From: Sphingomonas yabuuchiae
GTDB taxonomy: Bacteria > Pseudomonadota > Alphaproteobacteria > Sphingomonadales > Sphingomonadaceae
Reading direction: 5' to 3'
DNA: 64,000 nucleotides
Assembly: GCF_001477495.1 (NCBI RefSeq)
Contig: NZ_LDTF01000015.1
Span: forward strand, 1 to 64,000
Part shown: piece by piece, positions 26,893 to 35,652 of the stretch
Layout: every line of letters starts with the position of its first letter
How positions within the stretch are numbered: position 1 is the stretch's first letter
Notes under the pieces: model-generated
Database searches by the model: none
The model's input: only the letters and a program-made list of their open reading frames with translations
What the model was told of the DNA's origin: nothing
Made by a program: the position numbers and the translations under genes

Positions 26893-28565
26893 TGGGTCAA
26901 CCTCAAGGCGCCGATATTCTTGCCGATTTCCACGAAACGCGCCATCAACGCCGCCTGGTTCGACGAGGTGGACGCCTGGCTGGGCGTGCTCGCACAGTTG
27001 GTCAGCGACGCGTCGAGCGACGTGGCGAAACCGATCACCCAGATGGAATATCCCATGGACTTGGCCTGCGAGCAGAGCAGGTTGAAGCGCTGCTTGTGGC
27101 GGGCAAGCTGGTCGTTCTGGTCGGAATAGTCGCCACCGGGCGTGACGCGACCATCGAGCCGCTCCACGCCATAGGATGAATAGAGGCCAGCATAGCCGGT
27201 TTCGAACAGCCCATCCGTCATGAAGATGATGTACTTCTTGACGGGCATCATATTGTATTTTTCGGGATTATTGCTGCCGAAGATACCCCCGGACGAAGCC
27301 CAGCGCGCGCCCCACATCATCCCGTTGTCGTGATAGGTTCCACCGTCCGGGACAAGCGTATTGAGGTAATTGTTCAAATCGTCCCGTGTCCACCCCTGCA
27401 TGGATGCGGCTGGTGATGGGCACGCAACCTGCGGCTTGAAGCGATTACTATTATATCGCAGCATATAACTCGTATATTCTACTTCCGGCCAATAGGGTTT
27501 CCACTTCGTCGCATCGCTGTTCGGTATCAGATCGATATTCAGATCCGTGGCGCCCGACGGGATCGCCGAAGCGCTTGATCCCATGCGCACCGTCTGGCGC
27601 TCTTCGACGCATCCCGCCCAAGTGACGTTCTTGGGCGTCGTCTTGGCCGGCGTATCGCCACTATAATCGGCGGTGCCGACAAGTTGTGCCACATCGACGC
27701 TTGCTCCCGACACATATTGCGACGTGTCGAAAGTCCGGGGCAGATACCGGAAATAGGTGCAGACTCCGGACCATGAACTGTAGCTGCCATAGTAATAATC
27801 GCAATCGCTGGAACTCATCCTCGCGGTCACGACCTGCCGGGATTGATAGGTCCATGGACCGGACAGCATGTAATTGGGATTGGCCGCGCGGATCGACGCC
27901 CCGATATTCACGGCGCTGGCATAGGGAACGACGCCGTAGCGAAGACGCATGCCGGACGCTTCCAGCTGTTTCTGCACCGGCGACAGCTGATCATATAGCG
28001 CCAGCACCGCCGAACGCAGCGCCTCAATCTTGGTCTGGGAATCGCTGGACGTCGCCTTGTCCCGCATCGAGCCGGTCGTATCCAGCACGAACACGATGTC
28101 CGTGTTCACGAAATCCTGGGAGGCGTTGCAACTGACGCTCACCGGCAGTTCGACGAAGCCGAATATCCGCATCAGCGACGTCGGGATCGTGGTGGCGGCA
28201 TTGATGACGACGGTCGTCTTCGCCGTCGCGGCGCTGGAGATGGAGGGCGTGAACGGCTTCGATCCGAACATGCCCTGTTGAAAATTGAAGTTGAAGAACT
28301 TGGCCGCCTCGGCCCGCACGCCGTCGTCGACGGTCCCGTTGGTCATCGCGCGCCGACCGGCCAGCACCGCCGCGTCGCAAGCGATCTGCATCTGCTTGCG
28401 CGCCACATATTCGGTGCCGAGGTCGATGGCCGACCCCACAAGGGCCACGAGCGGGATCAGGAAAAACGCCCATAGCATCATGACGTTTCCGCGCCGATCG
28501 GCGGCAAGTCTGGCAAGAAGGCCGGATGCCGGGAAACGTGACGGGCGATGCCGTCGTCGAGACAT
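26889..28565 (-). CDS. TadG-like protein with von Willebrand factor A domain
   Basis: The protein is 558 residues. The N-terminal segment DRRGNVMMLWAFFLIPLVAL gives the Tad-type membrane anchor (about 20-45). A vWA domain begins near residue 155 with DIVFVLDTTGSM, an intact MIDAS D-x-T-G-S motif. Large insertions rich in Ser, Tyr and Cys follow, then the domain closes with KKYIIFMTDGLFETGYAG and YSIWVIGFATS. TadG-like proteins sit at the cell surface or periplasm and help anchor or assemble Flp pili. The ATG at 28565 has only a weak Shine-Dalgarno. It is the first gene of the trio. Confidence 0.87.
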   Translation of the reverse strand: MSRRRHRPSRFPASGLLARLAADRRGNVMMLWAFFLIPLVALVGSAIDLGTEYVARKQMQIACDAAVLAGRRAMTNGTVDDGVRAEAAKFFNFNFQQGMFGSKPFTPSISSAATAKTTVVINAATTIPTSLMRIFGFVELPVSVSCNASQDFVNTDIVFVLDTTGSMRDKATSSDSQTKIEALRSAVLALYDQLSPVQKQLEASGMRLRYGVVPYASAVNIGASIRAANPNYMLSGPWTYQSRQVVTARMSSSDCDYYYGSYSSWSGVCTYFRYLPRTFDTSQYVSGASVDVAQLVGTADYSGDTPAKTTPKNVTWAGCVEERQTVRMGSSASAIPSGATDLNIDLIPNSDATKWKPYWPEVEYTSYMLRYNSNRFKPQVACPSPAASMQGWTRDDLNNYLNTLVPDGGTYHDNGMMWGARWASSGGIFGSNNPEKYNMMPVKKYIIFMTDGLFETGYAGLYSSYGVERLDGRVTPGGDYSDQNDQLARHKQRFNLLCSQAKSMGYSIWVIGFATSLDASLTNCASTPSQASTSSNQAALMARFVEIGKNIGALRLTQ

Positions 28566-28722
28566 TCCATGACAGGGAGACCGACAATCCATCCCGTCGC
28601 CCTATCGGCAGAATGTAAAGGTCAGGTTTATGACAAGACGGTCATAACTCCTTCTATCAGCGTCCCTATTTCGCGCTCAACAGAGGGCCCTCGACGGAAG
28701 GGCGCGGATGTCCGCCCGATGG

Positions 28723-28980
28723 TTATCCGGACGGGTTCCGACGCGCGCCGTTGCTTGTGGCACCGCTCGTTTTCGCGGCCATGTCAGGTGCGTTTCGACC
28801 GTGGCGAGCGTGATGGTGGCGGGTGTGACGACCCGGTTCAAAACAGGGTGTCGCCTCAGCCATGGGCGCCGCCATGTCGAAACAGTCATTGCCCATATCC
28901 CTCTCGCTTCGCGAAGCCATGGCGGGAGAAGCGATGAGGCCGAGCGGGATGACGATCATCCATGGGCGAAAGCGGCGCAT
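28723..28980 (-). CDS. Small secreted His/Met/Cys-containing protein (85 aa)
   Basis: An open frame starts at ATG 28980 with AAGGG 6 nt upstream. It has a convincing signal peptide (MRRFRPWMIVIPLGLIASPA, cleavage after AMA). The mature part of about 63 residues has two cysteines, several methionines and the His-rich run GRHTRHHHARHGRN. No family is recognised. The composition would suit periplasmic metal binding. It is divergent from the response-regulator gene, and the 19-bp repeat at 29042 lies between the two starts, so both may respond to the same regulator. The existence of the gene is probable rather than certain. Confidence 0.5.
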   Translation of the reverse strand: MRRFRPWMIVIPLGLIASPAMASRSERDMGNDCFDMAAPMAEATPCFEPGRHTRHHHARHGRNAPDMAAKTSGATSNGARRNPSG

Positions 28981-29041
28981 GCGAAACCCTTTTGAACCGA
29001 GTCCGTGAGAGGGCCTCTGTCGTCCCAAAGGTCACGCCTGC

Positions 29042-29060
29042 CGACTTAAATGAATTTCAC
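29042..29060 (+). repeat. 19-bp inverted-repeat copy 1, upstream of the two-component system
   Basis: CGACTTAAATGAATTTCAC is the exact reverse complement of 31126-31144. It lies 53 bp upstream of the response-regulator start, in the region divergent to the small His-rich gene. Its core AAAT-GA-ATTT is a dyad. The likely function is a binding site for the response regulator encoded next to it. Confidence 0.7.
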
Positions 29061-29112
29061 CTGCGGCGATGCGGCTTGGCCACGCCGTGACCATGGGGTT
29101 ATGCCATACGCC

Positions 29113-29784
29113 ATGGCAGCCATTCTGGTCATCGAAGACGACGACGCCACCGCTGCGGCGATCATGGCGGAGCTGGATCGGCACGGACACAGCGCCAGCC
29201 GGACCGCCGATGGCGACAGCGGGTTGGACATGGCCACCCGCGAGGCCTTTGACGCGATTACGCTGGATCGGATGCTGCCCGGACTGGACGGCCTGACCCT
29301 GGTCGCGCGGCTGCGCGAGCGGCACATCGCCATCCCCGTCCTGATGCTCAGCGCGCTGAGCGATGTCGACGAACGGATCGCAGGGCTGCGCGCGGGCGGC
29401 GACGATTATCTGACCAAGCCGTTCGATTTCGCCGAAATGGCGATGCGGGTCGAGGTTCTGCTCCGGCGGCGCGAACAGGCCGAGGCGGTGGTGTTGCGCG
29501 GAGGGGGTCTCGAATGCGACCTCGTCCGCCGCACGGTCAAGGTGGATGGCGAGCCGGTCCGGCTGCTCCACATGGAGTTCCGTTTGCTGGAATTCCTGAT
29601 GCGCAATCGCGGGGAGGTCATGACCCGGCGGATCATCTTCGAGCGCGTCTGGGGCTATTATTTCGATCCGGGCGCCAATCTCATCAGCGTCCATATCGCC
29701 CGGCTGCGCAAGAAGATCGACCGTCCGGGCCGACCGTCCCCGATCCTGACGGTGAAGGGAGAGGGATATCTCTTCGAGGGCTGA
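29113..29784 (+). CDS. OmpR-family response regulator
   Basis: The protein is 223 residues from ATG 29113 (ATG 29101 is an alternative). The receiver domain begins AAILVIEDDD, and the phospho-acceptor is Asp52 in ITLDRMLPGLDGL; DDYLTKPFDFAEM holds the conserved Lys. The C-terminal winged helix has the OmpR/PhoB pattern LLHMEFRLLEFLMRNRGEVM with RRIIFERVWGYYF, ending TVKGEGYLFEG. The partner kinase gene starts 7 nt downstream. Together with the 19-bp repeat in front of this operon and in front of the RND operon, this suggests autoregulation and control of the efflux genes. Confidence 0.95.
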   Translation: MAAILVIEDDDATAAAIMAELDRHGHSASRTADGDSGLDMATREAFDAITLDRMLPGLDGLTLVARLRERHIAIPVLMLSALSDVDERIAGLRAGGDDYLTKPFDFAEMAMRVEVLLRRREQAEAVVLRGGGLECDLVRRTVKVDGEPVRLLHMEFRLLEFLMRNRGEVMTRRIIFERVWGYYFDPGANLISVHIARLRKKIDRPGRPSPILTVKGEGYLFEG

Positions 29785-29791
29785 CGCGCCG

Positions 29792-31129
29792 ATGCGCTGG
29801 CGCGATATCATCCGGATCAGTACGTTCCGGCTTTCGGCCATGCTGGGGGCGGTGTTCGTCATCGGGCTGATCGCGATGCTGGGCGTCGTCTATGCCGCGA
29901 CCGCCCGCGATCTGACGGCGCGGAGCGATCGGATCCTTCATGCCGCCGCGCAGCGCCTGTTGCAGGTCCCGGCCGACCAACTGCCCGACCGTATCCGGTA
30001 CGAGCTGCGCCGCGATCGCGCCGGTTTCAACTATCTGGCGCTGATCGCCGCCGACGGCACCCCGATCATCGGCAATATCCGCCTGCTGCGCCCCCTGCCG
30101 CCCGGCCTGCCCGTCGATGTCGAGGACGGATCGCGCGGCCCCTTGCGACTGGTCGCGCTGCGCACTCGTGAGGGGGAGACGCTGCTGGTCGGGCGCGATA
30201 TCAGCCTGCTGCGCGACCTGCGCCGGACGATCCTGGAGACATTGATCGTCAGCGGCCTGCTGACCCTGCTATGCGTCACCACCGCCGCCATCTGGTTCAG
30301 CCGGGCACCGCTCCGCCGGGTCCGGGCGCTGCAACGCGCCAGCCGGGAGATCGCGGCGGGCGACTTCTCGGTCCGGATGCCGATCGCCGGGCGGCATGAC
30401 GAGCTGGACCAGTTCGCGACGACGGTGAATGCGACGGTCGAGGAGGTCGGTCGCGTCGTCGCCCAGGTCAAGGGTGCCACCGACGCCATCGCCCACGATC
30501 TACGCACCCCCCTCACCCGCGTCCGCGCGACCCTGAACGCGCTGCATCACCGGCCGCATGATGCGGTCGAGGTGGCGACGGGCATCCGGCAGGCGACCGC
30601 CGATCTCGATCTGGTGCTGGAGCGCTTCGCCGCCTTGCTGCGTATTTCCGAGCTGGAGGCGGGGCGACGCCGTGCCGGGTTCCGCACCATCGACCTGGGC
30701 ACCCTCGTCGCGCAGATTGCCGAGCTCTACGAACCGCTGGCCGAGGATCGCGGCATCACCTTGTCGGTCGCGCCCCGGCCATGGTCGGTGAACGGTGACG
30801 ACAAGCTGTTGTTCGAGGCGCTGAGCAACCTGCTCGACAATGGCATCAAGTTCGGCCGCCCCGGCGGTCACGTCGCGATCGCCCTGGTCGAGGACGCCCG
30901 AGGACGCGCGATCGAGGTTCGTGACGACGGCCCCGGCATCCCGCCCGACGAACGCGATGCGGTGCTGCGCCGGTTCCACCGGGGACAGGATATGCAGGGC
31001 ATTCCCGGCAGCGGCCTGGGCCTCAGCCTGGTCGTGGCGATCCTGCACCTGCACGGCTTCCGCCTCAGCCTGTCCGATGCGACGCCGGGCCTGTGCGTGC
31101 GCATCTCGTTGCCCCCGGCGTCGGCGTGA
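29792..31129 (+). CDS. Two-component sensor histidine kinase
   Basis: This 445-residue inner-membrane kinase has two membrane helices (about 12-35 and 148-170) flanking a periplasmic sensor of about 110 residues. HAMP follows (about 170-225, RALQRASREIAAGDFSVRMP), then HisKA with His235 in AIAHDLRTPLTRVRATL. The HATPase domain has NLLDNGIKFG (N box), DDGPGIPP (G1) and GSGLGLSLVVAI (G2). It is paired with the response regulator just upstream. Its stop codon lies inside the second 19-bp repeat. The stimulus is unknown; the linked RND pump suggests an envelope-toxic compound. Confidence 0.95.
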   Translation: MRWRDIIRISTFRLSAMLGAVFVIGLIAMLGVVYAATARDLTARSDRILHAAAQRLLQVPADQLPDRIRYELRRDRAGFNYLALIAADGTPIIGNIRLLRPLPPGLPVDVEDGSRGPLRLVALRTREGETLLVGRDISLLRDLRRTILETLIVSGLLTLLCVTTAAIWFSRAPLRRVRALQRASREIAAGDFSVRMPIAGRHDELDQFATTVNATVEEVGRVVAQVKGATDAIAHDLRTPLTRVRATLNALHHRPHDAVEVATGIRQATADLDLVLERFAALLRISELEAGRRRAGFRTIDLGTLVAQIAELYEPLAEDRGITLSVAPRPWSVNGDDKLLFEALSNLLDNGIKFGRPGGHVAIALVEDARGRAIEVRDDGPGIPPDERDAVLRRFHRGQDMQGIPGSGLGLSLVVAILHLHGFRLSLSDATPGLCVRISLPPASA

Positions 31130-31144
31130 AATTCATTTAAGTCG
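31126..31144 (-). repeat. 19-bp inverted-repeat copy 2, upstream of the RND operon
   Basis: GTGAAATTCATTTAAGTCG is the exact reverse complement of the copy at 29042-29060. It overlaps the kinase stop codon and lies about 120 bp before the RND gene start. Together the two copies bracket the regulator/kinase pair, as expected for one operator in each of two promoters controlled by the same response regulator. Confidence 0.7.
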
Positions 31145-31262
31145 CCTGCGCCGACGATCGGCGCGATGGAGCCCCCGTCGGCGGCGCGCAGCGGGTTCCC
31201 CACCCCCTCGATCCCCGCGCCGTCGCCGACACCGCCCATCCCTGACGGTCACCGGGACGCCC

Positions 31263-34200
31263 ATGCTTCAGCTCGTCAAGCTCGCCCTCAGCAAGCCCTA
31301 TACCTTCGTCGTCCTCGCGATCCTGATCGTGCTGGGGGGCGGGATCGCGGCGGTCGAGACACCGACCGACATCTTTCCCGACATCCGCATCCCCGTGATC
31401 GCCGCGGTATGGACCTATCGCGGCCTGCCGCCGCGCGACATGTCGGGGCGCGTCATCTATTATTATGAGCGCTCGCTATCCTCGACGGTCGGGGACATCG
31501 ACCATATCGAGAGCCAGTCGCTGTCCGGCGTCGGCATCGTGAAAATCTTCTTCCGTCCCGGCGTCGACATCCGCACCGCCACCGCGCAGGTCACGTCCGC
31601 CTCACAGACCGTGCTGAAGCAAATGCCGCCGGGCATCACCCCGCCGCTGATCCTGAACTACAACGCCTCGACCGTGCCGATCCTCCAGCTCGCATTGTCG
31701 GGAAAGGGGCTGTCCGAGCAGAAGATCTATGACCTGGGGCAGAACATGATCCGCCCGGCGCTGGCCTCGGTACAGGGCGCGGCGATCCCCTCCCCCTATG
31801 GCGGCAAGGAACGCCAGATCCAGATCGACCTCGATCCCGCCGCGCTCCAGGCGCATCGGCTGTCGGCGACCGATGTCGCGAACGCACTGGCGCAGCAGAA
31901 CCAGATCGTGCCCGCCGGGACCGCCAAAATCGGCCAGTACGAATATAATCTCCGCTTGAACAACAGCCCCGACGCGATCGACGCGCTCAACGACCTGCCG
32001 ATCAGGACGATTGACGGGACCACCGTCATGATGCGCGACGTGGCGCATGTCCGCGACGGTTCGCCGCCGCAGCGGAATGAGGTGCGCGTCGACGGCGCGC
32101 GCTCGGTCCTGATGACCGTGCTGAAGAGCGGGTCGGCCTCGACCATCGCCATCGTCGATCAGGTGAAGGCGCTGATGCCCAGGCTGGAGGCGACGCTGCC
32201 GCCGGGCCTGAGCGTCAAGCCGCTTTCCGACCAGTCGGTCTTCGTGAAGGCGGCGGTGTCGGGCGTGATGCGCGAAGGCGTGATCGCCGCCGCGCTGACC
32301 AGCCTGATGATCCTGCTGTTCCTCGGTTCTTGGCGGTCGACCGTCATCATCGCCGCCTCGATCCCGCTCGCCATCCTGGCCGCCATCGCCGGACTGGCGC
32401 TGGCCGGGCAGACGCTCAACATCATGACGCTGGGCGGGCTGGCGCTGGCGGTCGGCATCCTGGTCGACGACGCGACCGTCACGATCGAGAACATCAACTG
32501 GCATCTCGAACAGGGCAAGTCGGTGCGCGACGCGATCCTGGACGGCGCCAAACAGATCGTCGGCCCCGCCTTCGTCTCGCTGCTGTGCATCTGTATCGCC
32601 TTCGTGCCGATGTTCTTCCTGCCGGGGGTCGCGGGCTTCCTGTTCGCGCCGATGGCGATGGCGGTGGTGTTCGCGATGATCGCCTCGTTCGTCCTGTCGC
32701 GCACTTTGGTGCCGACCATGGGCAATTATCTGCTGCGCGATCACGCCGGACCGCACACCGCCGAGGTGATGGTCAGCCACGACGCACAGGCCGGACGCCC
32801 GGAGAGCCGCAATCCGCTGCGCCGGTTCCAGCATGGTTTCGAGCGCCGGTTCGAGGCGGTGCGGCGCTATTATACCGGGCTGCTCGCCTTCGCCCTCGCC
32901 CGGCGGCGGCCCTTCGTCATCGGCTTCATGATCGTGGTGCTGATGTCGTTCGCGCTGGTGCCGATGCTGGGCCGCAATTTCTTCCCCGCGGTCGATGCGG
33001 GGCAGATCAGCCTCCACGTCCGCGCGCCCGTCGGCACCCGGATCGAGGAGACGGCGGCGCTGTTCGACCATATCGAGAACCGCATCCGACAGGTCATTCC
33101 CGCCGACCAGCTGGACACCATCGTCGACAATATCGGCCTGCCGGTCAGCGGCATCAACCGCGCCTATTCCAACACCGGCGGCGTCGGCCCGCAGGACGGC
33201 GATATCCTGGTCACGCTGAAGGAAGGCCACCGCCCGACCGCCGGTTTCGCCAAGGCGCTGCGCGAACAATTGCCCCGGGACTTCCCCGGTTCGTCCTTCG
33301 CCTTCCTGCCCGCCGACATCGTCAGCCAGATCCTGAACTTCGGCTCGCCCGCCCCCATCGACGTGCAGGTGGCCGGGCCAGACATGAAGGGGAACGAGGC
33401 CTATGCCCGGCTGCTCGTCGCCCGCCTGTCGAAGGTGCCGGGGCTGGCCGATGTCCGCCTGCAACAGGCATCCAACTATCCCGAATACGCCGTGGACGTG
33501 GACCGGGCGCAGGCCAGCCGACTGGGCATCACCGAAAATGACGTGACCCGCAGCCTGTCGGTCAATCTGGCGGGCAGTTCGCAAGTCGCGCCGACTTTCT
33601 GGCTCAACCCCAAGAACGGCGTATCCTATCCGATCGTGGTGCAGTCGCCGCAATATCGCGCCGGCACCATCGAACAGCTCGACAATCTGCCGATCACCGG
33701 CACGACGCCGGGCAGTTTCCAGACGCTTCAGGCGCTGGGCACGCTGCACCGCGAACCCAGCCCCGCGCTGGTTTCGCATTATGCGGTGCAGCCGGTGTTC
33801 GACGTCTATGCGACTCCGCAGGGGCGCGATCTGGGCGCGGTCGCCGCCGACATCGACCGGGTGCTCGCCCAGACCAAGAGCCAGTTGCCCAAGGGCGCCA
33901 CGGTCGCGATGCGCGGACAGGTGGAGACGATGAACACCGCCTTCACCGGCCTGATCCTCGGCCTCGCGGGCGCGGTCGTCCTGATCTATCTGCTGATCGT
34001 CGTGAACTTCCAGAGCTGGATCGATCCGCTGGTGATCGTCTCGGCCCTGCCCGCCGCGCTCGCCGGGATCGTGTGGATGCTGTTCGCGACGCACACGCCG
34101 CTCAGCGTGCCCGCGCTGACCGGGGCCATCATGTGCATGGGCGTGGCGACCGCCAACAGCGTATTGGTGGTCAGCTTCGCCCGAGAGCGACTGGCGGTGT

Positions 34201-34484
34201 GCGGCGACGCGATACAGGCCGCGATGGAGGCGGGCGCCACCCGCTTCCGGCCGGTGCTGATGACCGCCCTGTCGATGATGATCGGCATGGCCCCGATGGC
34301 GCTGGGCCTGGGCGAAGGCGGCGAGCAGAATGCGCCGCTCGGCCGCGCCGTCATCGGCGGGCTGCTGTGCGCCACGCTCGCCACCCTGGTCTTCGTTCCC
34401 GTCGTCTTCGCCATCGCGCACCGCCGCCGGAAGGCGACCGTGCCCTCCCCCCTGATGCCCATCGGAGAAGCCATCCATGCATGA
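31263..34484 (+). CDS. RND-family efflux transporter permease (HAE1-like)
   Basis: The protein is 1073 residues with twelve membrane helices and two large periplasmic loops. TM4 carries GILVDDATVTIENINWHLEQ, with the paired Asp of drug/organic-compound (HAE) pumps rather than the single-Asp heavy-metal motif. The TM10-12 region has GVATANSVLVVSFARERLAV and MIGMAPMALGLGEGGEQNAP. It would use the proton gradient to expel substrates with the fusion protein and outer-membrane factor that follow. The ATG at 31263 starts MLQLVKLALSKPYTFVVLAI, a normal RND N-terminus; longer upstream frames run through the kinase gene in another reading frame. The permease gene precedes the fusion-protein gene, the reverse of the usual order. 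Confidence 0.94.
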   Translation: MLQLVKLALSKPYTFVVLAILIVLGGGIAAVETPTDIFPDIRIPVIAAVWTYRGLPPRDMSGRVIYYYERSLSSTVGDIDHIESQSLSGVGIVKIFFRPGVDIRTATAQVTSASQTVLKQMPPGITPPLILNYNASTVPILQLALSGKGLSEQKIYDLGQNMIRPALASVQGAAIPSPYGGKERQIQIDLDPAALQAHRLSATDVANALAQQNQIVPAGTAKIGQYEYNLRLNNSPDAIDALNDLPIRTIDGTTVMMRDVAHVRDGSPPQRNEVRVDGARSVLMTVLKSGSASTIAIVDQVKALMPRLEATLPPGLSVKPLSDQSVFVKAAVSGVMREGVIAAALTSLMILLFLGSWRSTVIIAASIPLAILAAIAGLALAGQTLNIMTLGGLALAVGILVDDATVTIENINWHLEQGKSVRDAILDGAKQIVGPAFVSLLCICIAFVPMFFLPGVAGFLFAPMAMAVVFAMIASFVLSRTLVPTMGNYLLRDHAGPHTAEVMVSHDAQAGRPESRNPLRRFQHGFERRFEAVRRYYTGLLAFALARRRPFVIGFMIVVLMSFALVPMLGRNFFPAVDAGQISLHVRAPVGTRIEETAALFDHIENRIRQVIPADQLDTIVDNIGLPVSGINRAYSNTGGVGPQDGDILVTLKEGHRPTAGFAKALREQLPRDFPGSSFAFLPADIVSQILNFGSPAPIDVQVAGPDMKGNEAYARLLVARLSKVPGLADVRLQQASNYPEYAVDVDRAQASRLGITENDVTRSLSVNLAGSSQVAPTFWLNPKNGVSYPIVVQSPQYRAGTIEQLDNLPITGTTPGSFQTLQALGTLHREPSPALVSHYAVQPVFDVYATPQGRDLGAVAADIDRVLAQTKSQLPKGATVAMRGQVETMNTAFTGLILGLAGAVVLIYLLIVVNFQSWIDPLVIVSALPAALAGIVWMLFATHTPLSVPALTGAIMCMGVATANSVLVVSFARERLAVCGDAIQAAMEAGATRFRPVLMTALSMMIGMAPMALGLGEGGEQNAPLGRAVIGGLLCATLATLVFVPVVFAIAHRRRKATVPSPLMPIGEAIHA

Positions 34485-35652
34485 CGCCGCCCCGGCCCCC
34501 GCTGTGTCGGCCGACACGCCCACGCCCAAGGGCCTGAAGATCGCAGGCCTTGCCGCCGCCGTCCTGGCGATCGGCACCGTGAGTGTGGGAACCCTGGCCC
34601 GAAGCCATGACGTCGCGGCGGCGGCCAGCTGGTCCACGACCAACGCCATCCCGACCGTCCACCTGATCCCCGTCAAGGGTGGTGCAGCGCGCGACGCGCT
34701 CGACCTGCCCGCCACGCTGGAGGCCTGGGAAGCCGCGCGGCTTTTCCCCCGTGTCGGCGGCTATGTGCGCAGCTGGTCGCAGGATATTGGTGCGCATGTC
34801 GCGGCCGGACAGGCCTTGGGCGTGATCGATACGCCCGAACTCGACCAGCAGATCGGCCAGGCGCGCGCCGCGCTGGCCAGTGCCGTCGCGCGCGAGACGC
34901 TGGCGCGCAGTACGGCGGCCCGCTGGAGCGACCTGCTGACTACCTCTTCGGTGTCCAGGCAGGAGGTCGACGAGAAGAACGGCGATCTCGCGGTCAAGGC
35001 GGCAGGCGTCGCCGAGGCGCGTGCCGCCCTGTCGCGGCTGGAGACGATGAAGCGCTATGCCGTGATACGCGCGCCTTTCGCCGGGGTCGTGACCGCACGC
35101 AATGCCGAGGTCGGCGATCTGGTGGGCCCCGGCGCGGCGGCACAGGCGCCGATGTTCGGCGTGGCCGACACGCACCGCATCCGCGTCTATGTCAACGTGC
35201 CGCAATCGCTGTCGGCCACGATCAAGCCGGGCATGACCGCGACGCTGACCGTCCCCGCCTTTCCGGGCCGCTCATTCACCGCAACGGTCGCGGGCCTGTC
35301 GAGCGCGGTCGATCCGCAGTCCGGCGCCTTCCGGGTCCAATTGCTCGCCGACAATCCCGATGGGCTGTTGAAGCCCGGCGGCTATGCCCAGGCCCGGTTC
35401 GCCCTGCCCGGACAGCCGGGCGCGGCGCAGGTGCCGTCCAGCGCGATCCTGTTCGGTGCCGGCGGACCACAGGTCGCCACGGTCGACCCGCGCGGCCATG
35501 TCGTGATGCATCAGGTCCATATCGGGCAGGACAATGGCCCGACCGTGCAAATCCTGTCGGGCATCAGCCCCGGCGAACGGATCGTCGACAATCCGCCGGA
35601 CTCGCTGGCGCAGGGCGAGCTGGTCCGGGTGGGGCAGACGCGTCATGGCTAA
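34477..35652 (+). CDS. RND efflux periplasmic adaptor (membrane fusion protein)
   Basis: The 391-residue protein has an N-terminal membrane anchor (about 20-43, GLKIAGLAAAVLAIGTVSVG). A barrel-sandwich half motif follows (ARLFPRVGGYVRSWSQDIGA), then a short coiled-coil hairpin (about 120-190). The second lipoyl half is YAVIRAPFAGVVTARNAEVG, followed by beta-barrel and membrane-proximal domains (VPQSLSATIKPGMTATLTVP). It bridges the RND pump and the outer-membrane channel. The start overlaps the RND gene by 8 nt, and its end overlaps the next gene by 8 nt, so the three are translationally coupled. Confidence 0.94.
   Translation: MHDAAPAPAVSADTPTPKGLKIAGLAAAVLAIGTVSVGTLARSHDVAAAASWSTTNAIPTVHLIPVKGGAARDALDLPATLEAWEAARLFPRVGGYVRSWSQDIGAHVAAGQALGVIDTPELDQQIGQARAALASAVARETLARSTAARWSDLLTTSSVSRQEVDEKNGDLAVKAAGVAEARAALSRLETMKRYAVIRAPFAGVVTARNAEVGDLVGPGAAAQAPMFGVADTHRIRVYVNVPQSLSATIKPGMTATLTVPAFPGRSFTATVAGLSSAVDPQSGAFRVQLLADNPDGLLKPGGYAQARFALPGQPGAAQVPSSAILFGAGGPQVATVDPRGHVVMHQVHIGQDNGPTVQILSGISPGERIVDNPPDSLAQGELVRVGQTRHG

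Noticed and set aside
31602-34715. A 1037-codon open frame on the reverse strand opposite the RND pump gene
   Set aside because: Its product is low-complexity (His, Arg, Asp, Gln rich) with no domain, while the + strand frame is a complete RND pump. Long antisense frames are a codon-bias artefact in high-GC DNA.
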